Of a stretch of 64,000 bases of DNA, positions 28,601 to 35,174 are shown piece after piece; position 1 is the stretch's first letter; every line of letters begins with the position of its first letter. The notes beneath the pieces are model-generated. The model was not told the origin of the DNA, made no database searches, and worked only from the letters and a program-made list of their open reading frames with translations. The DNA lies in contig CAZLMW010000013.1 in assembly GCA_964560875.1 (NCBI GenBank), positions 25,668-89,667 on the forward strand. Direction: 5' to 3'. The DNA is from CAZLMW01 sp964560875. Its GTDB lineage: Bacteria; Myxococcota_A; UBA9042. The translations under genes and the position numbers were made by a program.

Positions 28601-28895
28601 CATTGCCCGTATCGGTCGAACTGCCAGCATCGGTCGCATTGGCGGCGTCAACCGCGCCACCGGCATCGTCTTCCGTCGCGGCATCGGGCTCGCCTGGCTC
28701 GGCTACGTCCTTTTCGACAACGTCGACATCTTGGGCGACCACGTCCTGGGCCACCACGTCTTGAATCGTGGCGTCCTCGACGGTTTCGGCGGTCGTGTCG
28801 TCGTCGTTGGACCCGGCAGGCGGATCGTCGGTGCAAGCCATCAGCGCGCACAACATCGCGACCAACGCGGCGTTGATGCGGGTCAGGTTGCGCAT
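25674..28895 (-). CDS. Large lipoprotein: Cys-rich repeats, glucose/sorbosone dehydrogenase propeller, c-type heme-like C-terminus
   Basis: Start ATG 28895 gives 1073 residues with lipobox CALMAC. Residues ~25-125 are an Asp/Val/Ala-rich spacer. Residues ~130-330 hold about seven Cys-rich units of the CNDGNPCTGKDTC type. Then follows a six-bladed propeller of the soluble PQQ glucose dehydrogenase/sorbosone dehydrogenase family (STAGEGGLLSVAFHPKF, GDGGAGGDPLNAGQD, GLRNPWRFSRD, VADVGQGKWEEV, GANYGWRLMEG). The last ~350 residues resemble the domain often found after such propellers, with two CxxCH motifs, GDCKQCHKG and NCANCHRPG. The enzyme probably oxidises a sugar or alcohol outside the cytoplasm and hands electrons to its own heme groups. 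PQQ and heme use are inferred from the family. Confidence 0.88.
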   Translation of the reverse strand: MRNLTRINAALVAMLCALMACTDDPPAGSNDDDTTAETVEDATIQDVVAQDVVAQDVDVVEKDVAEPGEPDAATEDDAGGAVDAANATDAGSSTDTGNATDAGIDGSSGLTDAGGSAVDAGSSADASPDVLDDAQDDAGVDVPVAPKCKAGGCDDANVCTTDVCVPASGCKYTPNKMPCFDGDKCNGSDTCVAGKCVSGKDEHTCKDDEICTDDKCDPVKGCVFPLNTAKCDDGDPCTSPDVCNGGKCTPGKKAFCDDNNPCTQDSCQADADSGCSNKPIGGPCDDGSKCTTVDTCSAGKCIGSKQPVCEDANPCTDATCDPKSGCLFVPNKATCNDGNPCTGKDTCAGGSCKGVDVCVDLLPDTLGKSPCSLSGTLPKPAGIKLVPWFQGVVSGRSVIQLTHVPDGTDRVVIVDRHGRIEVFNNDRYVKTKKTMVDITSKVSTAGEGGLLSVAFHPKFKSNSRLFVNYTKKGVFETVVSRLVVNKSSGFAPSSSEVKLIVIKQPYSNHDGGQLFFDVTGKLLVGMGDGGAGGDPLNAGQDDATLLGKMLRLDVDIADPGKNYGVPKDNPKLTMKHAANWLPETWAKGLRNPWRFSRDRATGKVWVADVGQGKWEEVSLLEKGANYGWRLMEGHYCYNPKSGCKKPDLKDPIDSIPRHLAKSITGGYVYRGKSQPGLTGVYIFGDFVTGKFFGLRKVGDKWVRSQLLDSSFKVVSFGEDQQGELYATTFWGSRVARVERSGATSGSTFPLKLSQTKCFTDLKTLKPAAGALDFDVNAPLWSDGAQKYRNIVLPKGKGKKSKALGLPSNDAVSWEAPVGTIVIKSFALGPKGAGPAGQTKVETRFMVRDVAERWRFYTYAWREDGSDADLLLDGATRVYTLPGGGKQTWHVPSTGDCKQCHKGPKGMDLLGVTSAQLNSVAKFGAKSVDRLGVWNAAGLLNAYKGDGKHAAFPDQRDLKVPAANALDAHARAYLHVNCANCHRPGGNSNTDLDLRSYQALANTKACNTNPKKGALGVTGGKLLAPGKPEKSTIWLRMGLAETSGDFMPNTGVAKKHTAGIALLKAWISGLKACK

Positions 28896-28910
28896 CACTG
28901 TCGTTGGCAC

Positions 28911-28932
28911 GGGGCCTCGCGGGGGAGGCCCC
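28911..28932 (-). promoter_or_regulatory. Leader hairpin just before the sugar-dehydrogenase-like gene
   Basis: GGGGCCTC (28911-28918) and GAGGCCCC (28925-28932) form a perfect 8-bp stem with a 6-base loop. It ends 15 bases upstream of ATG 28895, where a ribosome site would be expected; no clear Shine-Dalgarno is seen there. A translational control role is possible. Confidence 0.4.
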
Positions 28933-29160
28933 TCGGCCCGCGTTGTCTGGCAGCAGTGGGCGTCGTTTTCGTGCCTCACCCCAACCTCCGCTGCGCGGCT
29001 GTTCCACGTTGCCGTCAATTGATCGTTTCCTCTGCAACGAGACACTAGCAGATTGCGGGCAGAGGCCCTTCGGGGGCTGTCAGGCTATCGGTTGTCGCGG
29101 CTTGGTGTCATTCGTTGCGGTCCAACCGAGCGTTTTCTCTGCAGCGTGGGGCCGGGACGT
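28933..29160. other. Upstream region of the sugar-dehydrogenase-like gene
   Basis: Together with the hairpin this is the 265-base gap to the next minus-strand lipoprotein gene. It is less GC-rich around 29010-29050, where a promoter is likely, but I cannot name clean -35 and -10 boxes. No gene was found here. Confidence 0.4.
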
Positions 29161-29874
29161 TCAGCGCGTGCCCGCCGATGTGTCGCTGATCGGCTTGTAG
29201 AGCAGAATCGCGGCGAGCGTGACCGCGACCCGGGCTTGCAGCGCGTGGGACATGCCCTTGCGCATCCACACGCCGCGCTGATTGGTCAGCCCCACGGCGG
29301 CAATGGTCTGGCCCTGCACACCCATTACATATCCGACTGTGCGTCCAAGACGGGCGCCATTTGCCAGACGATGCGCCGTGCTCAGCGTCAACCAGTGTTC
29401 GCCGACCCGAACCGCGCCAACGGGGCCTGTTCCGCCCATCATCGCGCCGATTTCAAAGCGGTCCTTGCCCTTCTCCTGGGCCGCGACACACCTGATCCTG
29501 GTCGTGCCTTCTCGCAGGGTGACCGGACCCACCTGGACACGATCCATACGCCGCCGCGTCACACACTCGCCGAGCCAGCGCTGCGGGCCGCCGGCGAGCG
29601 TAAACGTGTAGGGCTGATCCGCCGTTTCATGCGACTTGCCGACGCCGCCGAACGCGATGCCCTTGCCGATTCGCGTGGTCCAGCTGCGATCGACGTCGAG
29701 GGTCCGCCAGCCGCCGAACGCGACCGACTCGTTGATCCGCGTTTGCTCCACTGCGTGGAAGTCATTTCGGCCTTTCAATCCGCTTGGAACCGCCATCATG
29801 GGCATCGTGCAGGCGGTTGTTGCAAGGGCGGCGAGCGCGACAATCATGCCAGTGGCGGACGGGCTGCGGGTCAT
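29161..29874 (-). CDS. Lipoprotein of unknown function
   Basis: The start is ATG 29874, which overlaps the upstream stop (ATGA); it gives 237 residues with lipobox ALATTAC. The mature part is beta-rich with many Gly/Thr (VAFGGWRTLDVDRSW, VGPVTLREGTTRIRC) and ends with a hydrophobic stretch (ARVAVTLAAILLYKPIS). Earlier in-frame starts lack a signal peptide. No known family is recognised. Coupling with the MscS-like gene suggests that the two act together in the envelope. Confidence 0.75.
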   Translation of the reverse strand: MTRSPSATGMIVALAALATTACTMPMMAVPSGLKGRNDFHAVEQTRINESVAFGGWRTLDVDRSWTTRIGKGIAFGGVGKSHETADQPYTFTLAGGPQRWLGECVTRRRMDRVQVGPVTLREGTTRIRCVAAQEKGKDRFEIGAMMGGTGPVGAVRVGEHWLTLSTAHRLANGARLGRTVGYVMGVQGQTIAAVGLTNQRGVWMRKGMSHALQARVAVTLAAILLYKPISDTSAGTR

Positions 29875-31625
29875 GGGCTGTTGTCCAGGTTGGGGGCGTG
29901 GCGCCAATCGCCGATCGCGGGCAGCGACCACCCGTTTTCGTTGCATAGGTCGATGTGCGTGCGGGTGACATCCGATCGCAGCGTGCGCCATCGATCGGCC
30001 AGCGCGCCGTCGCAATCGAGGTGGGCTTCGACGCGCAGCGTGCTCGCGGTTGGCGGCAGGGCGATCACCGCGACGTGGAAGATGCCGCCCCCATTCTCCG
30101 CAAGATCGGCCGCAAACCGCTTATGAAGCCGGGTTGTCAGGGCGCCGATCATCGTCTCGAGATCGGCTTGGTGGGCGGTCGCGACCGGCAGCTCAACGGC
30201 GAGGCGGAACCCACGACTGAGGTTGTCGGGCCGTTCATCGACAAACGCTTCGATGGTGTACGTGCGATCGGTGTGCCCGGCGGCTGCGACGATAACGTGC
30301 TCGGGTGTCTGCACGGTCACGCGGCCCCAGGTGCCATCGGATAGCACGACCCAGTCGCCCACCTCGGTCGGGAACCAGCGTTCGGCCTCCACAACGGGCC
30401 GCGACACGTCGTCGAGCAACATCGCGGCCCGGACGCGCACCGCGCCACCTTGCAGGCTCGGATTGACCAGCAGCGGCCGGATCCCGAGCTTCTTGACCTT
30501 CCACGGCAGGCCGCGCCACATCACCCGCTCGCCCTCGCGGACCGGGCCCAGGTTGAGCACCAGCCGGGCCTCTCGAATAAAGCGCGGCACGAACTGGCGG
30601 GTGCTCCAAACCGCGAGGGACAAGGCCAGCAGCGCGACGGTGAACAGCAGCATGTCGCCAAGCACGTACAACGTCATCAGGCCGGCGATCGTCGCGCCGA
30701 GCACCGTCAACAGGCCGTAGAGGGCTCCCAGCGGTTTGGCGAGCCACGAGAAACGACCGGTCTGCAAGCGATCGACCGGAAGCAGCCGCTGCCGAAGCGA
30801 CATCAGCGCAAGCAGAGTCAACAGCCACACCGCGATCGCCAGCGCCAGGTTGCGACCCTTCGTGCCGAGAAAGTCCGACACCATGCGCGTGGCGTCGGAC
30901 ACCATCGACGGATCCTTGCCGATCGCGCTGTCAAGCTGCCGCTGCCGGTCGGCGCGCTCTTGTTTCAAATCGTCGCGCAGCAGCAGCAGCGCCTTGTCCG
31001 TCAGCCGCAGCTCCGCTTCGAGGTTGGTGCCGATGTTGGCGCGCAGCAGCGAGTCGACCAGCACATGGGCCTGTCCGGCGATGGTGATCCGCTGGTCGAG
31101 GCTGCCCAGCTGTGCGCGCAGGTTCTCGATCTTGCGCGGCCGCTCACTCATGCGGCGGAAGGCGTTGAGCACCGGCGCGGTCAGCTCGCGGACCTCGGCG
31201 AGGAGGTCGCGTTCTTCGATGCGCGGGGCGTGGCGGAGGCGCTCAAGGCTCGTGTGCGCGGCGAGGGCCTGGAAGCTCGCCCGGGTCCGATCGCGGCGAC
31301 GGTGCAGGGCATTAAGCTGTTCGCCCTGGCGCCGGCGAACCGCGGCCACCGGGGTCGTGGCCATCTTCTTTTCGAGCGCGCCGATCTCCGCGGTGAGCGT
31401 TTGAATCGTGGTCGCGAGCTCGCGCATGCGCTTGAGCGCGTCGGCGTCATCGTGGCCAACGACCATTGTGACCGTCGCGCGCTTGGGCAGCGGCGCTTCT
31501 TCGGCCAGCGGCGCTTCTTCGGCCAGCGGCGCTTCTTCGGCCAGCGCGACCGGAGCTTTGGGCGGCGGTGCAGCCGGGGCAGTGGCACACCACAATGCGC
31601 TCGTCAGGGCGACGATTGCGGACAA
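29871..31625 (-). CDS. MscS-like mechanosensitive channel family protein
   Basis: The frame begins at TTG 31625 (no ATG available after the upstream stop) with a signal peptide (VALTSALWCATAPAAP), giving 584 residues. A spacer with LAEEAP repeated three times is followed by ~190 residues of charged, coiled-coil helices. Then come two membrane regions (LALAIAVWLLTLLALMS and VLGATIAGLMTLYVLGDMLL) and a soluble C-terminal part with WFPTEVGDWVVLSDGTWGRV, comparable to the beta domain of MscS channels. The pore-lining helix is not obvious, so channel activity is inferred. It is translationally coupled to the lipoprotein downstream. Confidence 0.62.
   Translation of the reverse strand: MSAIVALTSALWCATAPAAPPPKAPVALAEEAPLAEEAPLAEEAPLPKRATVTMVVGHDDADALKRMRELATTIQTLTAEIGALEKKMATTPVAAVRRRQGEQLNALHRRRDRTRASFQALAAHTSLERLRHAPRIEERDLLAEVRELTAPVLNAFRRMSERPRKIENLRAQLGSLDQRITIAGQAHVLVDSLLRANIGTNLEAELRLTDKALLLLRDDLKQERADRQRQLDSAIGKDPSMVSDATRMVSDFLGTKGRNLALAIAVWLLTLLALMSLRQRLLPVDRLQTGRFSWLAKPLGALYGLLTVLGATIAGLMTLYVLGDMLLFTVALLALSLAVWSTRQFVPRFIREARLVLNLGPVREGERVMWRGLPWKVKKLGIRPLLVNPSLQGGAVRVRAAMLLDDVSRPVVEAERWFPTEVGDWVVLSDGTWGRVTVQTPEHVIVAAAGHTDRTYTIEAFVDERPDNLSRGFRLAVELPVATAHQADLETMIGALTTRLHKRFAADLAENGGGIFHVAVIALPPTASTLRVEAHLDCDGALADRWRTLRSDVTRTHIDLCNENGWSLPAIGDWRHAPNLDNSP
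31492..31545. repeat. 18-bp tandem repeat, three identical copies, inside the MscS-like gene
   Basis: GGCGCTTCTTCGGCCAGC is repeated three times without change and encodes LAEEAP units just after the signal peptide. Perfect identity in an 18-base unit suggests recent slippage and possible length variation that keeps frame. Confidence 0.85.
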
Positions 31626-31666
31626 GCACGGTCGGTGGAGGCGGTCGATGCCGCCAGCTTATGCCG

Positions 31667-32188
31667 TCAGTGCAAGGACGGGAAGAAGCGCTGCTTGGGC
31701 TTTTCGTGCGGGATGTTCAATCGGTTGCCTTGCAGGCCCAGCGCCTTCTTGGTCGCACCGACGCGCGCCGACCAGCCGTATTGGGCTCGCGGCCGTTTGA
31801 CCCGCTCTTCAATCAGATGTTGGCGCGCATCGTCGACGGCTGTTTGCACGACGCCGCTGGCCAGGATCACCGTCAACAGCGCGCACACGAGGGCCACAAC
31901 GAGCGGCAGGCGATCGGGTTGCGACGCCCTCTCGGCCACGGCCATCGACGCGAGGACCTCGGCCGCTTCCTCGTCGCTCAGCCCGACGGTGGTGTGAACG
32001 ACCCCTTCGATGCTCTCGACCGTCGACTCTGCGGGGACCCGGCCGTCTTCGATGTCGGACACCCGGAATGTGACCCCAGGATCGCCATGCACCACGAACA
32101 CATCGTCGCCTTCGACCCTGTCCGGTCGCGCCTTCGCCCACTGACTGGCGATCCGCTTGGGCAGCCTGACTTTGTAATAGCGCGGCAA
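31667..32188 (-). CDS. Membrane protein of unknown function with one transmembrane helix
   Basis: The start is TTG at 32188, supported by a GAGGA ribosome site about 8 bases upstream; the product has 173 residues. The N-terminal ~95 residues are soluble (YYKVRLPKRIASQWAKARPD, then a short beta-rich part with GDDVFVVHGDPGVTFRVSDI). One hydrophobic helix follows (RLPLVVALVCALLTVILASG), then a basic tail ending KPKQRFFPSLH. There is no signal peptide, so the N-terminal part is probably cytosolic. The family is not recognised. It is 41 bases upstream of the MscS-like gene on the same strand. Confidence 0.65.
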   Translation of the reverse strand: MPRYYKVRLPKRIASQWAKARPDRVEGDDVFVVHGDPGVTFRVSDIEDGRVPAESTVESIEGVVHTTVGLSDEEAAEVLASMAVAERASQPDRLPLVVALVCALLTVILASGVVQTAVDDARQHLIEERVKRPRAQYGWSARVGATKKALGLQGNRLNIPHEKPKQRFFPSLH

Positions 32189-32264
32189 AGCTGTTCCTCG
32201 GTCACAGCGCGTCGACAGCGCTGCGACACCCTATTCCCAACCCCAGTCTAGCGAAAATCCTTCC

Positions 32265-32355
32265 GCGATGCGGCGAATGCGCTCCCCGGACCGAGGCGAA
32301 GCCGCGATGGACGCAAGGCGCAGGTGCGCCGCACGCTGTGGGAAGGTGCCGAAGA
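32265..32355 (+). repeat. Interspersed hairpin repeat, copy 3 (left half only)
   Basis: CGGACCGAGGCGAAGCCGCG, GGACGCAAGGCGCAG and CCGCACGCTGTGGGAAGGTG match copies 1 and 2 in order and spacing. The match stops at GGTGCCGAAGAATG, within hairpin A, five bases before the tetR stop codon. Hairpin B is missing. GGCGCAGGTGCGCC inside it is a near-palindrome that is perfect in copy 2. Confidence 0.75.
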
Positions 32356-32360
32356 ATGCT

Positions 32361-33089
32361 TCAAGCGAGGGCGGGCTGCCAGATGTGGGCAAGACCGGTG
32401 AGCGCGTCGACAGCTTCGTTGGCGTCGTTTTCCGCGGCACCCCAACCCATGAGCAGAGACTGCAGGCCGAGCGCTTGGAGGCGGTCGACGCGCAGCGCCG
32501 GGGGCTGGAGTCGATCGCGCTTGCGGAAGTGGTCGAGGCCGTGCATCAGCGCCCAAAGTACGTGGGCTCGCGCGTCGTCGTTGCCGTTTTGCAGCATCCC
32601 GGCGGCGGTGGCTCGGCCGATGTGATCGGTCACGAGCCGCACGAGCGGCGCCAGGGTTTCGTTCACAGCGCGGGCCTGTTCGTCGGACAGCAAGGGCGAT
32701 GGGCTGCTCACCCAGCCGTCGATCAAGCGATGCCGTGCTGGATTGCGGTCGGAGTCGGCGAGGTAGGCCGGAACGACCACGACCGCCCCCGCCAGCGTTC
32801 CGACGCCGCCGAGCTCGGCGAGCTCCGCATCTGCACGTGCAAAAATTGCGGCGAGATCGCGTCCGAAGGCCTCGATTGCGCGATTTTGCATGCCGGCAAT
32901 CAGCGCGTCTTTGCTGGGGAAATAGCGGTACAGCGCGCCGACGGCGGCGTCGAGCTTCTTGGCGATGCGCGCGATGGTGAGCTTCTCGAGACCTTCTTCG
33001 AGCGCGATCGCCATCGCGGCGTCCAGGAGTTCATTGACGCGTTCCTGTCGGCGACGCTGCTGTCGGGTCATTTTTGAGTCAGAGGACAT
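32361..33089 (-). CDS. TetR-family transcriptional regulator
   Basis: Start ATG 33089 has a GAGGAGC ribosome site; the product is 242 residues. The N-terminal helix-turn-helix domain reads RVNELLDAAMAIALEEGLEK, TIARIAKKLDAAVGALYRYF, PSKDALIAGMQ, the classic TetR signature. The C-terminal ligand domain is divergent. It is transcribed away from an N-acyl-D-amino-acid deacylase-like gene with two inverted repeats in between. Self-repression and control of that gene are the simplest hypothesis. The ligand is unknown. Confidence 0.93.
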   Translation of the reverse strand: MSSDSKMTRQQRRRQERVNELLDAAMAIALEEGLEKLTIARIAKKLDAAVGALYRYFPSKDALIAGMQNRAIEAFGRDLAAIFARADAELAELGGVGTLAGAVVVVPAYLADSDRNPARHRLIDGWVSSPSPLLSDEQARAVNETLAPLVRLVTDHIGRATAAGMLQNGNDDARAHVLWALMHGLDHFRKRDRLQPPALRVDRLQALGLQSLLMGWGAAENDANEAVDALTGLAHIWQPALA

Positions 33090-33106
33090 CGGCCGCTCCT
33101 CGGTAT

Positions 33107-33139
33107 GATTCTTGTTAATTCGGGTGGTTAACAAGAGTC
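33107..33139. promoter_or_regulatory. Candidate TetR operator 1
   Basis: GATTCTTGTTAA, 9-base spacer, TTAACAAGAGTC: 12-base arms with a single mismatch, centred about 34 bases before the tetR ATG. It is AT-rich within otherwise GC-rich DNA and placed to block tetR transcription. Binding by the adjacent TetR is inferred from position. Confidence 0.6.
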
Positions 33140-33191
33140 GTGTGGGCCCTGTTCTAACGCCGCGAAACCTGAAGCAAAGGAATTCACTTGC

Positions 33192-33220
33192 GAACGGCAT
33201 TCATTTTGTGAATGCTGTTC
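33192..33220. promoter_or_regulatory. Candidate operator 2, before the amidohydrolase gene
   Basis: GAACGGCATTCA, 5-base spacer, TGAATGCTGTTC: 12-base arms with one mismatch, about 90 bases upstream of the amidohydrolase ATG. The arm sequence differs from operator 1, so a second regulator or a different recognition mode is possible. Confidence 0.55.
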
Positions 33221-33308
33221 ACCGAGCGCACACCTATCCACAACGCGACGCATGTGGTGATCGGCTTTATACGAGCAACCTACTCACGAACGAAAAACGG
33301 AGCAACCC

Positions 33309-35150
33309 ATGGAATGTAAGTACGATCTCGTGATCCGAAGAGGACGGATCGCAGACGGGACAGGGGCTCCGGTTTTTGTCGGAGACATCGCGATTAAAGA
33401 CGGTGTCATTGCCGCGATTGAGCCGCCTGGAGCAGCCGCGGCCGGCCGCGAAGAGATCGACGCCGACGGTCTGCTGGTAACGCCGGGCTTTGTCGACATG
33501 CACACGCATTACGACGGCCAGGTGACCTGGGATCCCTACCTCACGCCGTCCAGCTTCCACGGCTGCACGACCGTCGTCATGGGCAACTGCGGCGTCGGTT
33601 TCGCGCCGGCCCGACCCGACCGTCACGATTGGTTGATCGGTTTGATGGAGGGGGTCGAGGACATCCCGGGCGCCGCGCTGACCGAGGGAATCGTCTGGAA
33701 CTGGGAGACGTTCCCCGAGTACATGGACGCGATTGACGCCAGCCCGCACGCAATCGACTTCGCGACTCAGGTTCCTCACGGCGCCTTGCGGGCCTATGTC
33801 ATGGGTGATCGCGGCGCCGCCAACGAGGACGCGACCGCCGAGGATATTGCCCAGATGCGGGCGATCGTTGTCGAAGCGCTCGACGCAGGCGCGCTCGGTT
33901 TCTCGACGTCCCGGACGCTGATGCACAAGTCGATCGAAGGCGTCCCGGTACCCGGCACGTTCGCCGCGCGCGATGAGATCTTCGGTATTGGCGAGGCGCT
34001 GAAGGAATCGGGCAAGGGCGTCTTCGAGCTCGCCTCGGAGCACCTGACGATGGCGAGCGAGTTTGAGTGGATGCGCGATCTTGCCGAGGACATGCAGCGG
34101 CCTGTCGTATTCAACCTGTCGCAGACCGACCAAGCGCCCAACCTGTTCAAGGATCTGCTCGGTCTGCTCGATGACGCAGAGGCGCGCGACATCCCGGTCT
34201 ACGCGCAGTGCGCCGGACGCGCGATCGGCATCATGATGTGCTGGCAGGGCACAGGTAATCCGCTCATGCCGTACCCCTGCTACCTCGAGATCGCCCAGCT
34301 CCCATGGCCGGAGCGACTTGAGCGACTGCGCGATCCTGCGTTCCTGCAAACCCTGCTGCAGCAAGAGCCGTTTTCGGTCGGGGAATTCGAGGACTGGGTC
34401 GTCAAGTCGTACAGCAAGATGTTCCCGCTCTACGACGGCATCAACTACGAGCCCGACGCGTCCCAATCGGTCGCCGCCATCGCTGCCCATCGGGGGGTCG
34501 ATCCGCGCATCGTCATCTACGAAGCGCTGATGCAGCGGGACGGCCAGGGGATGCTCTACTTCCCGCTCTACAACTACGCGGACGGCGACCTCGAGGCGTT
34601 GCGCGCGATGCACCTGCACCCACGGACGCGCATGGGTTTGGCCGACGGCGGCGCGCATTGTGGCGCGATCTGCGATGGCGGGATGCCCACCTTCATGTTG
34701 ACCCACTGGACCCGCGACCGAAGCCGCGGCGCAAAGATCCCGCTCGAGTACATCATCATGCGGCAAACCCGCCAGACGGCCGCCTTTTACGGGCTGCTCG
34801 ATCGCGGCTTGCTCGCCCCCGGATATAAGGCCGACGTCAACGTCATCGACTACGATCAGCTCGCTTTTCGGCAACCCGAGCTCGTCTGGGATCTTCCCGC
34901 TGGCGGGCGACGACTGCTGCAGCGCGCCGACGGCTATGTCGCGACCATCTGCAGCGGTGATGTCATCTATCGCAACGGCGAACCGACGGGTGCGATGCCG
35001 GGCAAACTGGTCCGCGGTCACAAGGAAGGGCCGGCAGACGAAAAAGCATCCCAGGGCAAAGAAGCATCCCAGGGCAAAGAAGCATCCCAGGGCAAAGAAG
35101 CATCCCAGGGCAAAGAAGCAATTCAGGGCTTCGTGTCCGCCGGGATTTGA
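33309..35150 (+). CDS. N-acyl-D-amino-acid deacylase-like amidohydrolase
   Basis: The 613-residue enzyme belongs to the amidohydrolase-3/D-aminoacylase group. It opens with the typical YDLVIRRGRIADGTGAPVFV, followed by the metal-binding GFVDMHTHYDGQVTWDP and the Cys-containing MGNCGVGFAPARPDRHDWL that characterises D-aminoacylases. Later motifs are ELASEHLTMASE, GLADGGAHCGAICDGG and LLAPGYKADVNVIDYD. Usual chemistry is zinc-dependent hydrolysis of N-acyl-D-amino acids in the cytosol. GGAG lies 7 bases before the ATG. The C-terminus carries a repeat-encoded tail (KEASQG units) that the enzyme fold does not need. Control by the divergent TetR is likely. Confidence 0.9.
   Translation: MECKYDLVIRRGRIADGTGAPVFVGDIAIKDGVIAAIEPPGAAAAGREEIDADGLLVTPGFVDMHTHYDGQVTWDPYLTPSSFHGCTTVVMGNCGVGFAPARPDRHDWLIGLMEGVEDIPGAALTEGIVWNWETFPEYMDAIDASPHAIDFATQVPHGALRAYVMGDRGAANEDATAEDIAQMRAIVVEALDAGALGFSTSRTLMHKSIEGVPVPGTFAARDEIFGIGEALKESGKGVFELASEHLTMASEFEWMRDLAEDMQRPVVFNLSQTDQAPNLFKDLLGLLDDAEARDIPVYAQCAGRAIGIMMCWQGTGNPLMPYPCYLEIAQLPWPERLERLRDPAFLQTLLQQEPFSVGEFEDWVVKSYSKMFPLYDGINYEPDASQSVAAIAAHRGVDPRIVIYEALMQRDGQGMLYFPLYNYADGDLEALRAMHLHPRTRMGLADGGAHCGAICDGGMPTFMLTHWTRDRSRGAKIPLEYIIMRQTRQTAAFYGLLDRGLLAPGYKADVNVIDYDQLAFRQPELVWDLPAGGRRLLQRADGYVATICSGDVIYRNGEPTGAMPGKLVRGHKEGPADEKASQGKEASQGKEASQGKEASQGKEAIQGFVSAGI
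35046..35129. repeat. 18-bp minisatellite in the 3' end of the amidohydrolase gene
   Basis: GCATCCCAGGGCAAAGAA is repeated four times with no base change (35046-35117), followed by a partial diverged unit. It encodes KEASQG repeats. The unit is poorer in GC than its surroundings and keeps the reading frame when copies are gained or lost. Confidence 0.92.
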
Positions 35151-35174
35151 GCCGCGAATCGTTTGTCGCGGGGA

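Noticed and set aside
26634..29048. Plus-strand frame of about 804 codons opposite the sugar-dehydrogenase-like gene
   Set aside because: It is antisense to Cys-rich and propeller coding sequence and has no domain or ribosome site.
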